Assembly (NCBI GenBank): GCA_964650975.1 | Contig: CAZYWA010000078.1 | Coordinates: 1-20,820 of the forward strand | Reading direction: 5' to 3' | Length of the DNA: 20,820 nucleotides | DNA from: CAZYWA01 sp964650975 [NCBI: uncultured bacterium] | GTDB taxonomy: Bacteria; JADJOY01 | Shown here: positions 1-9,113 of the stretch, piece after piece | Numbering within the stretch: the stretch's first letter is position 1 | How the letters are laid out: every line of letters starts with the position of its first letter | The notes under the pieces: model-generated | Databases searched by the model: none | Seen by the model: the letters and a program-made list of their open reading frames with translations, nothing else | Told to the model about the DNA's origin: nothing | Made by a program: the position numbers and the translations under genes

Positions 1-2
1 GG

Positions 3-149
3 CATTAACGTGCGAAATCAGACCATTATCGCGTGAGATCCGGGCATTATCACGGGCGAGACCGACGTTATCAGGCGATTGCCGGGTATTATCACGCGAT
101 TGCAAGCCGTTGCGACGTGACTGTGGTCGGTTGCGAAGCGCGTGCGGGT
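3..149. repeat. Degenerate 21-bp tandem array, seven units
   Basis: A core read as CATTATCACGCGA on the plus strand recurs at positions 3, 24, 45, 66, 87, 108 and 129, always exactly 21 bp apart. The first five units keep YRTTAWC; the last two drift to GTTGCGA. Because 21 is a multiple of three, open frames on both strands read as seven-residue repeats: an LSR(D/E)-type heptad on plus frame 2, which stops at 152-154, and a SRDN-type heptad on minus, open leftward from an ATG at 216. Neither frame has a ribosome binding site. A 21-bp period places sites on one face of the helix, as in iterons or transposase-binding ends. The array may continue left of the window. Confidence 0.75.
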
Positions 150-371
150 CGTAGTGGAAACAGAGCGATGCTTCCGAATGACAAGGGTTACGCGTAAGGG
201 CGCGTGGCGCTATCATCCCCGGACATGCGGCCAGCGGAAGTGACCGCGTGATCAGGGAGGCCTCGCTCGCCTGCGTCTTCCTCTACCTTCTGTGATCTTG
301 AAGACGTGCACTAGATGCCATGCGCCCAGAGCAGGCGCGGAGGCCATGATGGCGCGCGGCCGCCCCCCACT

Positions 372-455
372 TCGACCGATCGGCACCACGAAGAAATCGC
401 AATACGGGCACACCCGCCGGCAAAACGGTACGTGGACGTAGAGGCCGATGCTCAC
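372..455 (-). pseudogene. hemW: hemW 5' remnant (radical SAM heme chaperone, truncated)
   Basis: Reading leftward from a GTG at 455, the first 28 codons match the N-terminus of HemW, the radical SAM protein that handles heme (formerly called an oxygen-independent coproporphyrinogen oxidase homologue). The LYVHVPFC segment is followed by the cluster motif CxxxCxYC with Cys12, Cys16 and Cys19 and then DFF. After residue 28 the frame becomes low-complexity, arginine-rich sequence and stops at 252. Intact HemW is about 380 residues, so more than 90% is missing. No Shine-Dalgarno sequence precedes the GTG. This is either a real truncated gene or a join in the assembly; the motif itself is clear. 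Confidence 0.7.
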
Positions 456-674
456 GTGGGTCGTCGTTGGAGGCGGTCGGGTTGCTCGATCCGGCCCGCG
501 TGCCGGTTCTGCGGATTCCGTTCGCGATACGGGCCGGAGGGGCGCGCGCTCGGCCTCTCGGAACCGCTGGGCTCGGGCGCCGGCAGGGTCGCTTCCGTGG
601 GCTGGGTCACGCGCTCCTTTGTGTCGCGATTCCCGTCACTTGGCCATCGCCCTCGCACGGGGTTCCGCGGCACC

Positions 675-702
675 TTGACGCATCGGTTGAAATCAATACA
701 GT
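675..702 (+). promoter_or_regulatory. Sigma70-type promoter for gltBD
   Basis: TTGACG (675-680) lies 16 bp upstream of TACAGT (697-702), giving 5 of 6 and 4 of 6 matches to the -35 and -10 consensus. Transcription would start near 709, about 80 nt before the gltB ATG. It is the best promoter match between the hemW remnant and gltB. Confidence 0.5.
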
Positions 703-789
703 GGTCCGTTACGCACTGCACAACGGTACGCTGGGGCAACCTGCCCCGGCGTTCCCGCTGCACATTTGGAGCCGAACGGTAGGGACGCC

Positions 790-3700
790 ATGAAGAGCGA
801 GCGCACGGCCCTCACGCGGGGGCCCCGGCCACCCCAGGTGGCCGAGGGCCTCTACTCTCCAGACCACGAGCACGACGCCTGCGGCGTCGGGCTGATCGCC
901 AATCTGGAGGGCGAGAAGTCGCACGACGTCGTCTCGAACGGGCTCCAGATCCTGGCCAACCTGGCTCATCGCGGCGCTTGCGGCTGCGATCCGATGACCG
1001 GCGACGGCGCCGGCATCCTGATCCAGCTGCCACACGAGTTCCTGGTCGAGCGCGCCGGCGGTCTCGGCATCGACCTCCCCGACGAGAGCGAGTACGGCGC
1101 CGGCCTGGTGTTCCTGCCGCGCGTCGAGTCGAGCCGCCACGCGTGCATGGACACCTTCGAGCAGGTGATCCGCGAGGAAGGACAGGATTTCCTGGGCTGG
1201 CGCGCGGTCCCCACCAACAACGACGTCATCGGTTACGTCGCAAAGGAAGTCGAGCCGGTCATCCTGCAAGTCTTCATCGGCCGCGGCAAGGGAGTGAAGG
1301 ATGCTGCCGCGTTCGAGCGCAAGCTCTACGTGATCCGGAAGCGCCTGGAGCGCTGGACGCGCGAGTCGAGCCTGCCGCAGAAGGAATTCTTCTACGTGCC
1401 GAGCCTCTCTTGCCGCACCATGGTCTACAAGGGCCTGATGCTGGCGGAAGCGATCGAGCAGTTCTTCCCGGACCTCCAGGATCCGCTGCTCGCCAGCGGG
1501 CTGGCGCTGGTCCACCAGCGCTACAGCACCAATACGTTCCCCACGTGGGATCTCGCGCATCCGTTCCGGTTCCTGTGCCATAACGGCGAGATCAACACGC
1601 TGCGCGGCAACATCAACTGGATGGCGGCCCGCCAGTCGATGTTCTCGAGCCCGCTCTTCGGCGACGACATCGGCAAGCTCTTGCCGGTTCTGACGCCAGG
1701 CATGAGCGACTCGGCGATCCTCGACAACGCCGTCGAGCTGCTCTACCACACCGGCCGCTCATTGCCGCACGCGATGATGATGGTGATCCCGGAAGCCTGG
1801 GAAAACCACGAGACGATGAGCGACGAGAAGAAAGCGTTCTACGAGTACCACGCGTGCTTGATGGAGCCCTGGGACGGCCCGGCCTCCATCCCCTTCACCG
1901 ACGGCAAGGTGGTGGGCGCGGTGCTCGACCGGAACGGTCTGCGCCCGTCGCGCTACACCGTCACTCGCGACGGCTTCGTGGTCATGGCCTCCGAGACCGG
2001 CGTACTCGACATCCCGCCCGAGAACGTCCTCAAGAAGGGCCGCCTGCAGCCGGGACGCATGTTCCTGGTCGACACCGAGCAAGGGCGCATCGTCGAGGAC
2101 GAGGAGCTCAAGGAAGGCATCGCGCGCCGCAAGCCGTATCGCGCGTGGATCCAGCAGCATGTGGTGAAGGTCGAGACGCTGCCCGAGCCGGCCAAGGTCG
2201 ACGGCACCGACGCGGCGACACTGCTCGAGCGCCAGCAGCTCTTCGGCTACACGCTCGAGGACTTGCGGATCCTGATGGAGCCGATGGCGAAAACCGGCCA
2301 GGAGCCGATCGGCTCGATGGGCACCGACACGCCGCTCGCGTGCCTCTCCGACAAGCCGCAGCTTCTCTACAATTATTTCCAGCAGCTCTTCGCGCAGGTC
2401 ACCAATCCGCCCCTGGACGCGATCCGCGAGGAGCTGGTGACGTCGATCGGCACCAGCATCGGGCCAGAAGGCAATCTCTTCGACGAAGTGCCCGAGCAGT
2501 GCCATCAGCTGGAGCTCACCAAGCCGATCCTCACGAACCGCGACCTCGCGAAGGTGCGCGGGATCGATCAGGGCAAGCTCAAGGCGATGACGCTGCCGAT
2601 GCTCTACGACGTGGCGGGCGGCGGCCGGGCGCTCACCGATGCGATGCACGAGCTGTGCGCGGCGGCCGAGAAGGCGATCGACGACGGCTGGTCGATCCTC
2701 ATCATCTCGGACCGTGGCGCCGGTCGCGAAAAGGCACCGATCCCGGCGCTGCTCGCGATCGGCGGCGTGCACCATCACCTGATCCGGAAGGGCAAGCGCA
2801 CCCGCGTCGGCCTGGTGCTCGAGAGCGGCGAGCCGCGCGAGGTGCATCACTTCTGCCTGCTCTTCGGCTACGGCGCCGGCGGAATCAATCCGTACCTGGC
2901 GTACGAGACCCTCGACGACCTCATCCAGAAGGGGATGCTCCCCGGCGTCGAGCTCGAGCACGCGGTCGAGAAGTACCAGAAGGCGGTGCTCAAGGGCGTC
3001 CTCAAGACGATGTCCAAGATGGGCATCTCGACGCTCGAGAGCTACCGCGGCGCGCAGATCTTCGAGGCGGTCGGGCTCGGGAAAGAGCTGATCGACGAGT
3101 ACTTCAGCTGGACGCCGTCGCGGCTCGGCGGGATCGGCATCGACGTGATCGCGGTCGAGAGCGCCATGCGCCACGCGTTCGCGTATCCACCGGCCCACGT
3201 GCCCGAGAACCTCGATCTCGAGGTGGGTGGCGCTTATCAGTGGCGCCGGAACGGCGAGCTGCACCTCTACAACCCGCTGACCATCGCCAAGCTTCAGCAG
3301 GCCACGCACGCCGAGGACGCGAAGAGCTGGGCCGAGTACTCGAAGCTGGTCAACGATCAGTCGCGGCAGGTGATGACGCTGCGCGGACTGCTCGAGTTCC
3401 GCACCAACGGCGAGGCGGTTCCCGTCGAGGAAGTCGAGCCGTGGACCGAGATCGTCAAGCGCTTCAAGACCGGCGCGATGTCCTACGGCTCGATCAGCAA
3501 GGAAGCGCACGAGACGCTCGCGATCGCGATGAACCGGATCGGCGGGCGCAGCAACACCGGCGAAGGCGGCGAGGACCCGGCGCGGTTCATCCCGGACCCG
3601 AATGGCGACCGCCGTCGCAGCGCGATCAAGCAAGTGGCCAGCGCGCGTTTCGGTGTGACCAGCGAGTACCTGGTCAACGCCGACGAGCTGCAGATCAAGA

Positions 3701-5403
3701 TGGCGCAGGGCGCCAAGCCGGGTGAGGGCGGGCAGCTACCGGCCGAGAAGGTCTATCCGTGGATCGCCAAGGTGCGGCACTCCACACCCTACGTGGGCCT
3801 GATCTCGCCGCCGCCGCACCACGACATCTACTCGATCGAGGATCTGGCGCAGCTCATCCACGACCTCAAGAACGCCAACGCCGACGCGCGGGTCAGCGTG
3901 AAGCTGGTGTCCGCTGTCGGAGTCGGTACGGTCGCGGCGGGCGTCTCGAAGGGGAAGTCGGACGTGGTGCTGATCAGCGGCGACACCGGCGGCACCGGTG
4001 CGTCGCCGCAAAGCTCGATCAAGCACGCCGGCCTGCCGTGGGAGCTGGGCCTCGCCGAGACCCAGCAGACGCTGGTGCGGAACGACCTGCGCAGCCGCAT
4101 CCGCGTGGAAGTGGACGGCAAGCTGCTCACCGGTCGCGACGTCGCGATAGGTGCGCTGCTCGGCGCCGAGGAATTCGGCTTCTCGACCGCGCCGCTGGTG
4201 TCGCTGGGCTGCATCATGATGCGCAAGTGCCACCTGAACACCTGCCCGGTGGGAGTGGCCACGCAGGATCCCGAGCTGCGCAAGAAGTTCGCGGGCAAGC
4301 CCGAGTACGTCATCAACTTCTTCCACTTCATCGCCGAGGAGCTGCGCCAGATCATGGCGAGCCTCGGGTTCCGCACCGTCGAGGAGATGGTGGGGCGAGT
4401 GGAGAAGCTCAAGGTCCGCGACGGCATCGATCATTGGAAAGCGCGCCATCTCGACCTGAGCGCGATCCTCCATCAGCCGGCGGCGCGCGAAGGGGTCGAG
4501 ATCCGCTGCATCACCCAGCAGGACCACGGCATCGGCAACGCCACCGACTGGAAGCTGCTCGAGCTCGCCGCCCCGGCGCTCGAGCGCAAGGAAAAGGTCG
4601 AGATCCCGCTCACCATCCGCAACGTGCAGCGCACATTGGGCACGATCCTGTCGAGCGAGATCACCCGTCGCCACGGCGCCGCGGCGCTTCCCGAGGACAC
4701 CATCACGCTGCGCTGCGAAGGCTCGGCCGGCCAGAGCTTCATGGCGTTCGGCGCCAAGGGTGTGCGCGCCTTCGTGGAAGGCGACGCCAACGACTACTTC
4801 GGCAAGGGTCTCTCGGGCGCCAAGCTCATCCTGCACCCGTCGCGGAAGGCTCGGCTGGTCGCCGAGCAGAACATCATCTGCGGCAACGTGGCGCTCTACG
4901 GCGCGACCAGCGGCGAGGCCTACATCCGCGGTCAGGCGGGCGAGCGGTTCTGCGTGCGCAACAGCGGCGCCAGCGCGGTGGTCGAGGGCGTCGGCGACCA
5001 CGGCTGCGAGTACATGACCGGCGGGCGGGTGGTGATCCTGGGTCCCACGGGCCGTAACTTCGCGGCGGGCATGAGCGGCGGCATCGCCTACGTGCTCGAC
5101 GAGACCAGCGACTTCTGGCAGAGCCGCTGCAACCGGGAGATGGTGGCGCCGGAAGAGATCGACGCCGAGGATCAGGCGACGCTCCGCCGGCTCCTCGAGA
5201 ATCACTACCGCTACACCGGCAGCACCCGCGCCAAGTGGGCGCTCGACCACTGGGCCGAGGCACGCACCAAGTTCGTCAAGGTGATGCCGGTCGAGTACCG
5301 GAAGGCGCTGACGCGGCTGGCGCAGGAGAAGCAGATCGCGGCAAGCGAGCTCCCGCCGCCGAGCGCGCCACCGGCGCCTTACGCAGTCGTCCCGTCGGCG
5401 TAA
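790..5403 (+). CDS. gltB: Glutamate synthase (NADPH) large subunit GltB
   Basis: GltB hydrolyses glutamine in its N-terminal domain and tunnels the ammonia to the FMN site, where 2-oxoglutarate is reductively aminated to glutamate. The product is 1537 residues, the usual family length. I chose the ATG at 790 over an in-frame TTG at 766 because AGGGA at 781-785 precedes it. This gives a 30-residue propeptide ending at Cys31 of the ACGVG motif, the expected class II glutaminase nucleophile. The FMN synthase domain begins near residue 893 ([11 protein letters not shown]), with [10 protein letters not shown] near 1064. The [3Fe-4S] cysteines are Cys1141, Cys1147 and Cys1152. The C-terminal GXGXG beta-helix domain starts near 1310. 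All key residues are present and the gene is intact. It is co-directional with gltD, 54 bp downstream. Confidence 0.98.
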   Translation: MKSERTALTRGPRPPQVAEGLYSPDHEHDACGVGLIANLEGEKSHDVVSNGLQILANLAHRGACGCDPMTGDGAGILIQLPHEFLVERAGGLGIDLPDESEYGAGLVFLPRVESSRHACMDTFEQVIREEGQDFLGWRAVPTNNDVIGYVAKEVEPVILQVFIGRGKGVKDAAAFERKLYVIRKRLERWTRESSLPQKEFFYVPSLSCRTMVYKGLMLAEAIEQFFPDLQDPLLASGLALVHQRYSTNTFPTWDLAHPFRFLCHNGEINTLRGNINWMAARQSMFSSPLFGDDIGKLLPVLTPGMSDSAILDNAVELLYHTGRSLPHAMMMVIPEAWENHETMSDEKKAFYEYHACLMEPWDGPASIPFTDGKVVGAVLDRNGLRPSRYTVTRDGFVVMASETGVLDIPPENVLKKGRLQPGRMFLVDTEQGRIVEDEELKEGIARRKPYRAWIQQHVVKVETLPEPAKVDGTDAATLLERQQLFGYTLEDLRILMEPMAKTGQEPIGSMGTDTPLACLSDKPQLLYNYFQQLFAQVTNPPLDAIREELVTSIGTSIGPEGNLFDEVPEQCHQLELTKPILTNRDLAKVRGIDQGKLKAMTLPMLYDVAGGGRALTDAMHELCAAAEKAIDDGWSILIISDRGAGREKAPIPALLAIGGVHHHLIRKGKRTRVGLVLESGEPREVHHFCLLFGYGAGGINPYLAYETLDDLIQKGMLPGVELEHAVEKYQKAVLKGVLKTMSKMGISTLESYRGAQIFEAVGLGKELIDEYFSWTPSRLGGIGIDVIAVESAMRHAFAYPPAHVPENLDLEVGGAYQWRRNGELHLYNPLTIAKLQQATHAEDAKSWAEYSKLVNDQSRQVMTLRGLLEFRTNGEAVPVEEVEPWTEIVKRFKTGAMSYGSISKEAHETLAIAMNRIGGRSNTGEGGEDPARFIPDPNGDRRRSAIKQVASARFGVTSEYLVNADELQIKMAQGAKPGEGGQLPAEKVYPWIAKVRHSTPYVGLISPPPHHDIYSIEDLAQLIHDLKNANADARVSVKLVSAVGVGTVAAGVSKGKSDVVLISGDTGGTGASPQSSIKHAGLPWELGLAETQQTLVRNDLRSRIRVEVDGKLLTGRDVAIGALLGAEEFGFSTAPLVSLGCIMMRKCHLNTCPVGVATQDPELRKKFAGKPEYVINFFHFIAEELRQIMASLGFRTVEEMVGRVEKLKVRDGIDHWKARHLDLSAILHQPAAREGVEIRCITQQDHGIGNATDWKLLELAAPALERKEKVEIPLTIRNVQRTLGTILSSEITRRHGAAALPEDTITLRCEGSAGQSFMAFGAKGVRAFVEGDANDYFGKGLSGAKLILHPSRKARLVAEQNIICGNVALYGATSGEAYIRGQAGERFCVRNSGASAVVEGVGDHGCEYMTGGRVVILGPTGRNFAAGMSGGIAYVLDETSDFWQSRCNREMVAPEEIDAEDQATLRRLLENHYRYTGSTRAKWALDHWAEARTKFVKVMPVEYRKALTRLAQEKQIAASELPPPSAPPAPYAVVPSA

Positions 5404-5426
5404 CCGTGTAGCGTCTGGCGAATCGC

Positions 5427-5446
5427 GGGGGGCTGAAAAGTCCCCC
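5427..5446 (+). other. GC hairpin with GAAA loop between gltB and gltD
   Basis: Bases 5427-5434 pair with 5439-5446 to form an 8-bp stem (one G-U) closed by a GAAA tetraloop at 5435-5438. The 3' arm directly abuts the gltD Shine-Dalgarno sequence GGGAG (5447-5451). No U-tract follows, so a simple intrinsic terminator is unlikely. An mRNA-stabilising or translation-modulating role within the gltBD transcript is an inference. Confidence 0.6.
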
Positions 5447-5457
5447 GGGAGAACATC

Positions 5458-6939
5458 GTGGGTAAGATCACCGGGTTCAAAGAGTTCACGCGCGAGCTGC
5501 CGGCCAACCGGCCCGTCGAGCTGCGCGTTCGCGACTGGCGCGAGGTGCACCAGCACTTCCCCACCGAGAAGGTGCAGACGCAGGCGGCGCGCTGCATGGA
5601 CTGCGGCGTGCCGTTCTGTCACACCGGCTGTCCGCTCGGGAACATCATCCCCGACTGGAACGACCTGGCCTTCCGGAATCGCTGGGACCGCGCGATCGAG
5701 GTGCTGCACTCGACCAACAACTTCCCGGAGTTCACCGGCCGCATCTGCCCCGCGCCGTGCGAGGAAGCGTGCGTGCTGGGCATCACCGATCCGCCCGTCA
5801 CCATCGAACAGATCGAGTACTCGATCGTCGAGCACGCGTTCGAGAGGGGTCTGGTGAAGGCGCAGCCGCCCGAGCGGCGCACCGGCAAGAAGGTCGCGGT
5901 CGTCGGCTCCGGTCCCGCGGGGCTAGCCGCGGCTCAGCAGCTCAACCGCGCTGGCCATCTGGTGACAGTCTTCGAGCGCGCCGATCGCATCGGCGGCCTG
6001 CTGCGTTACGGCATTCCGGACTTCAAGCTCGAGAAATGGGTGATCGACCGGCGCCTCGCGCTGATGGAGCAGGAAGGTGTGCTGTTCCGCACCAACGCCA
6101 ACGTCGGCAAGAACGTCCCGGTCGAGGAATTGAAGGCGTTCGACGCCGTGGTGCTGTGCGGCGGGGCGACGCTCGCTCGCGATCTGCCGATCCCGGGTCG
6201 CAACCTCGAGGGCATCGTCTACGCCATGGACTTCCTGCCGCAGCAGAACATGCGCGTGGCGGGCGAAGACGACGCCAAGATCGAGAAGAAGGGGATCACG
6301 CCGGTGCTCGCGAGCGGCAAGCACGTGATCGTGATCGGCGGCGGCGACACCGGCAGCGACTGCATCGGCACCTCGAACCGCCACATGGCGAAGTCGATCA
6401 CCCAGTTCGAGGTGCTCCCGCAGCCGCCTTCGGATCGTCCGCAGCAACAGCCGTGGCCTTTCTGGCCGATGAAGCTGCGCACCTCGAGCTCCCACGAGGA
6501 AGGCTGCGATCGCGTGTGGAGCATCTCCACCAAGGAGTTCCTGGGCGAGAACGGCGCGGTGAAGGCGCTGCGCACCGTGGAGGTGGCGTGGGTGCCGAGC
6601 GGCAACGGCGGTCCACCCAAGCTCACCGAGCGGCCGGGCTCGGAGCGCGAATGGCCGGCCGATCTGGTGCTGCTCGCGATGGGCTTCCTGGGCCCCGAGC
6701 CCGACGGTGTCATCGCCAAGCTCGGCGTCGAGCTCGACCTGCGCGGCAACGCGAAATCGGACGCGAGCTACATGACCAACGTCCCCGGTGTGTTCGCCGC
6801 CGGCGATTTGCGCCGTGGCCAGTCGCTGGTGGTGTGGGCGATCTCCGAGGGGCGCGAAGCCGCGCACCACGTCGACGAGTGGCTGATGGGGAGATCGGAG
6901 CTGCCGCTCAAGGGCGGGCTCGATCTGCCTCGCGTGTGA
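5458..6939 (+). CDS. gltD: Glutamate synthase (NADPH) small subunit GltD
   Basis: GltD supplies electrons from NADPH through FAD and iron-sulfur clusters to GltB. The product is 493 residues, slightly above the typical 460-490. The start is GTG 5458, with GGGAG six bases upstream. The N-terminal cluster-binding domain has Cys46, Cys49, Cys54 and Cys58, then Cys97, Cys101 and Cys105. The FAD-binding Rossmann motif GSGPAG is at 150-155, the NADPH-binding motif GGGDTG at 294-299, and the C-terminal FAD segment [10 protein letters not shown] lies near 455. It follows gltB by 54 bp and is almost certainly on the same transcript. Relatives in this flavoprotein family include dihydropyrimidine dehydrogenase subunits, but the adjacent gltB settles the assignment. 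Confidence 0.97.
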   Translation: MGKITGFKEFTRELPANRPVELRVRDWREVHQHFPTEKVQTQAARCMDCGVPFCHTGCPLGNIIPDWNDLAFRNRWDRAIEVLHSTNNFPEFTGRICPAPCEEACVLGITDPPVTIEQIEYSIVEHAFERGLVKAQPPERRTGKKVAVVGSGPAGLAAAQQLNRAGHLVTVFERADRIGGLLRYGIPDFKLEKWVIDRRLALMEQEGVLFRTNANVGKNVPVEELKAFDAVVLCGGATLARDLPIPGRNLEGIVYAMDFLPQQNMRVAGEDDAKIEKKGITPVLASGKHVIVIGGGDTGSDCIGTSNRHMAKSITQFEVLPQPPSDRPQQQPWPFWPMKLRTSSSHEEGCDRVWSISTKEFLGENGAVKALRTVEVAWVPSGNGGPPKLTERPGSEREWPADLVLLAMGFLGPEPDGVIAKLGVELDLRGNAKSDASYMTNVPGVFAAGDLRRGQSLVVWAISEGREAAHHVDEWLMGRSELPLKGGLDLPRV

Positions 6940-6957
6940 ATCGATCGAGCACACTTG

Positions 6958-7050
6958 AACGTTACGGACGCGAGGGACCGCGTCCCTCCGAACGACAGAG
7001 ATAGCAGTCGGAGGGCTGCGGTTTCTCGCAGCCGAAGCGGACGATCGCGT
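6958..7050 (+). repeat. Mirrored two-hairpin repeat, copy 1
   Basis: Hairpin A has a 7-bp stem (6966-6972 with 6979-6985) and loop AGGGAC. CTCCG (6986-6990) follows, then an 18-nt spacer, then CGGAG (7009-7013). Hairpin B has a 7-bp stem (7014-7020 with 7027-7033) and loop GTTTCT. CTCCG and CGGAG can pair, so the whole element can fold into a branched structure. Similarity to the inverted copy at 8968-9060 covers 93 bp with no net length change, about 78 identical by hand alignment. The element lies 18 bp after the gltD stop and may also act as a transcript 3' end. Confidence 0.85.
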
Positions 7051-7071
7051 TCATCGGACGGAAAGCGCCTC

Positions 7072-7102
7072 CCGGTGGAGCGCCACCGGTCGCTTGGTGG
7101 CG
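7072..7102 (+). other. Two mutually exclusive hairpins ahead of the methyltransferase gene
   Basis: CCGGTGG (7072-7078) can pair with CCACCGG (7083-7089). Alternatively CGCCACC (7081-7087) can pair with GGTGGCG (7096-7102). The two stems share bases 7083-7087, so only one can form at a time. They lie 32-62 nt before the ATG at 7134. A regulatory role is only inferred. Confidence 0.4.
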
Positions 7103-7133
7103 AGCGGTCGAGCGGCCCGGCGAGCGCGGCCTC

Positions 7134-8375
7134 ATGACCAGATCGTTTGCCGAGCCGACCGCTCGCGTCCGCGAGCGCGCTCTCGCGCGGCTCGGCGCAC
7201 GGCACCCGTGGATCTACAAGAGCGACGTCGAGCGCATCGACGGTGCTTCCGCCGGCGACGTGGTCGCGATCCGCGATGCGCGTGGCCGCTTCCTCGCGCG
7301 CGCCCTCTTCAGCGACCGCTCCGAGATCGCGCTGCGCGTGGTGTCGTGGGAGGACGTGCCGATCGACGAGGCCTTCTGGGCACGGGCGTTCGACGACGCG
7401 CTCGCGTTGCGCGCGGCCGCGGCACCGGGCGTGCGGTCGCTACGCCTCGTGCACGGCGAGGGCGACGGGTTTCCCGGCCTGGTGGTCGACCGCTTCGCGG
7501 ACGTGGTGTCGATCCAGACCCTCACGCAGGGCGCCGAGCACCGGAAGGCGCTCTGGATCGAGCTGATCCGGTCGCGGCTCGCGCCGCGCTCGATCATCGA
7601 GCGGAACGATACGCGCGTTCGGGTTCTCGAAGGTCTCGCCGAAACCAAGGGAGTCCTGGCCGGTGAAGAGCCGGGCGAGGTCGAGATCGAGCAGGGGCCG
7701 GTGGTCCTCGGCGTGCGTCCCCTCGACGGCCAGAAGACCGGTGCCTTCCTCGATCAGCGCGAGAACCGCGAAGCGGCCGCACGCTGGGCGCACGGCTCGG
7801 TGCTCGACAGCTTTTCCGCGGAAGGCGGGTTCGCCGTGCGCATCGCGGCGGCACCCGCGGTCACCTCCGTGGAAGCCCTCGAGTCCTCGGCCGCGTCGAT
7901 CGAACGCGCGCGCGCGAATGCCGAGCGGAATCGCGTTCAGGTCGAATGGCACGAGGCGAATGCATTCGACTGGCTGCGTGCCGCGGTGGCCGCCAGGCGC
8001 CGGTTCCAGACGGTGGTCCTCGACCCGCCCGCGTTCGCGCGCAGCCGCCGCGATCTCGACGGCGCCCTGCGCGGCTACAAGGAGATCAACCTGCGCGCCT
8101 TCCGCCTGCTCGGCGCGGGCGGCATCCTCGTCACCTGCACCTGCAGCCACCACGTGAGCGAGGAGCGCTTCGTCGAGATCGTCGCGGAGGCCGCCGCCGA
8201 CGCCGGCCGCGACGTCACCGTCCTCGAGAAGCGCGGCCCGTCGATCGACCACCGCGTGCGCCTCGCGATCCCCGAGACCGCCTATCTCAAGTGCCTGATC
8301 CTGCGCGTGGACCACGCGTCCGAGCGGCAAGGCGGCCTCCGCATGGCGACTTTGCGGCGCGACTCGAGGCGATGA
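7134..8375 (+). CDS. rlmI: Class I SAM-dependent rRNA methyltransferase, RlmI family
   Basis: This family methylates cytosine C5 in 23S rRNA (position 1962 in E. coli) using S-adenosylmethionine. The 413-residue product has the expected order: an N-terminal PUA-like RNA-binding domain (about residues 8-75, with HPWIYKSDV), a linker domain with FPGLVVDRF, and a Rossmann methyltransferase domain. In the last, [14 protein letters not shown] lies near 199-212, the SAM-binding motif near 223-237 reads DSFSAEGGF, the DPPAF motif lies near 296, and CTCSHH near 335. The acidic residue after strand beta-2 appears as Glu in VEALESS. About 19 residues extend past the usual C-terminal LILRVDH. The ATG at 7134 has only a weak GAGCG upstream. 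Target specificity (RlmI versus related enzymes) is by family only. Confidence 0.87.
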   Translation: MTRSFAEPTARVRERALARLGARHPWIYKSDVERIDGASAGDVVAIRDARGRFLARALFSDRSEIALRVVSWEDVPIDEAFWARAFDDALALRAAAAPGVRSLRLVHGEGDGFPGLVVDRFADVVSIQTLTQGAEHRKALWIELIRSRLAPRSIIERNDTRVRVLEGLAETKGVLAGEEPGEVEIEQGPVVLGVRPLDGQKTGAFLDQRENREAAARWAHGSVLDSFSAEGGFAVRIAAAPAVTSVEALESSAASIERARANAERNRVQVEWHEANAFDWLRAAVAARRRFQTVVLDPPAFARSRRDLDGALRGYKEINLRAFRLLGAGGILVTCTCSHHVSEERFVEIVAEAAADAGRDVTVLEKRGPSIDHRVRLAIPETAYLKCLILRVDHASERQGGLRMATLRRDSRR

Positions 8376-8766
8376 CGAGCATTCCGGCGACCAGCGCAGC
8401 GTCGGTGGGCACGAAGTACGAGCGATTCGAGAAGTCGGGATTTGTCAGGGATCGAACCAACGTGGTCTGAACTCCTTGCGGGGGGAACCATTCACCGAAC
8501 CGGTCGACCGACGCGCAAATCGAGACGTCGAGTATCAGAGCGATCGCGAGGGCGATCCACGCGATGCGCGCGCCAAATCGGACGAGCGAGTGGAACTCGC
8601 GGCCGAGCAGCGTGCCGAGCGCGATCGGAATGGCCGACCAGAGGAACAACCAGACGATCGGGTGGAACCGATGCCGCGCGGCCTCGATCCCGGGCTGGTA
8701 GGTGTCGTAGAGCGACGCCGTCGCCGCGACTGCGTAGAGCAGGACCAGGAACACCACGCCGAACAC
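8287..8766 (-). CDS. Hypothetical multi-pass membrane protein (possibly frameshifted at its N-terminus)
   Basis: I do not recognise a named family. From a GTG at 8766 the frame encodes 159 residues with three or four hydrophobic segments, at roughly residues 2-19, 34-55, 69-86 and 126-140, followed by an Arg-rich tail. Codon third positions are strongly G/C, unlike the neighbouring empty frames. No ribosome binding site precedes the GTG. In a different frame, an ATG at 8846 starts about 25 plausible N-terminal codons (MLRSNLRPAIGERIATAPEL) with good G/C third positions, so a one-base shift near 8766-8785 could join them into a protein of about 186 residues. The 3' end overlaps the convergent methyltransferase gene by 89 bp. 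Confidence 0.55.
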   Translation of the reverse strand: MFGVVFLVLLYAVAATASLYDTYQPGIEAARHRFHPIVWLFLWSAIPIALGTLLGREFHSLVRFGARIAWIALAIALILDVSICASVDRFGEWFPPQGVQTTLVRSLTNPDFSNRSYFVPTDAALVAGMLVIASSRAAKSPCGGRLAARTRGPRAGSGT

Positions 8767-9113
8767 GACGTCAGAGACGTGAGAAACAGCTCCGGGGCGG
8801 TGGCGATTCGTTCGCCGATCGCGGGACGCAGGTTCGAGCGGAGCATGGCGGACGGCGTTCAGGGTTGCCGCGGGCCGTGCAGAATCGGCGCACGAGCGGG
8901 CGGCTTGAATCGCCTCAGCGGTTCGTGCCTCAGGGCACTTCCGGTCCGAACGTCTTGCGCTCGACGGACGCGATCGACCGCTTCGGCTGCGAGGGACCGC
9001 AGCCCTCCAACTGCGGTTCTCGTCGCACGGAGGGACGCGGTCTCTCGCGTCCGCAGCGTTTGAAGGGCACGCCAATGACTCCGGTGGATCGTCGTGACCG
9101 TTCAGCCCCCGGC
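8767..9113. other. Intergenic region containing the inverted hairpin repeat
   Basis: This stretch holds a possible lost N-terminus of the membrane protein (8767-8846, minus) and the repeat at 8968-9060. I see no further gene and no clear promoter. The two minus-strand coding units on either side are separated by it. Confidence 0.5.
8968..9060 (-). repeat. Mirrored two-hairpin repeat, copy 2 (inverted)
   Basis: On the plus strand, one hairpin has stem 8985-8991 with 8998-9004 and loop AGGGAC; CTCCA (9005-9009) follows, then a spacer and CGGAG (9028-9032). The second hairpin has stem 9033-9039 with 9046-9052 and loop GTCTCT. Reverse-complemented, it aligns with the copy at 6958-7050 over the same 93-bp length, with the differences concentrated in the spacer. 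Stem sequences are the same pair as in copy 1 but in swapped order, as expected for an inverted insertion of a nearly mirror-symmetric element. Confidence 0.85.

Larger units (their letters stand above)
1..789. other. Gene-poor region upstream of gltB
   Basis: No complete gene is supported in this stretch. It holds a 21-bp tandem array at the left edge, a hemW 5' remnant at 372-455 (minus) and a promoter at 675-702. Between 150 and 371, and between 456 and 674, I see no convincing coding frame, RNA gene or insertion-sequence gene. The short open frames there have no ribosome binding site and no recognisable protein. The abrupt change at about position 372, where hemW similarity stops, suggests a rearrangement or an assembly join. 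Confidence 0.6.

Noticed and set aside
3-149. The 21-bp array as a CRISPR
   Set aside because: Units are contiguous and degenerate, with no unique spacers between conserved repeats, and no cas gene is present.
766-789. TTG start for gltB at 766
   Set aside because: It has no ribosome binding site; ATG 790 has one and gives the usual propeptide length before the catalytic cysteine.
709-5835. Long open frames on the minus strand opposite gltB (709-1749, 1759-3633, 3736-5835)
   Set aside because: They mirror the strong G/C third-position bias of gltB, have no recognisable domains, and lie opposite an intact, well-conserved gene.
6958-9060. The inverted repeat pair as a composite transposon
   Set aside because: The repeats contain no transposase gene, no target-site duplication is evident, and a third copy lies elsewhere singly, so a dispersed intergenic element is simpler.
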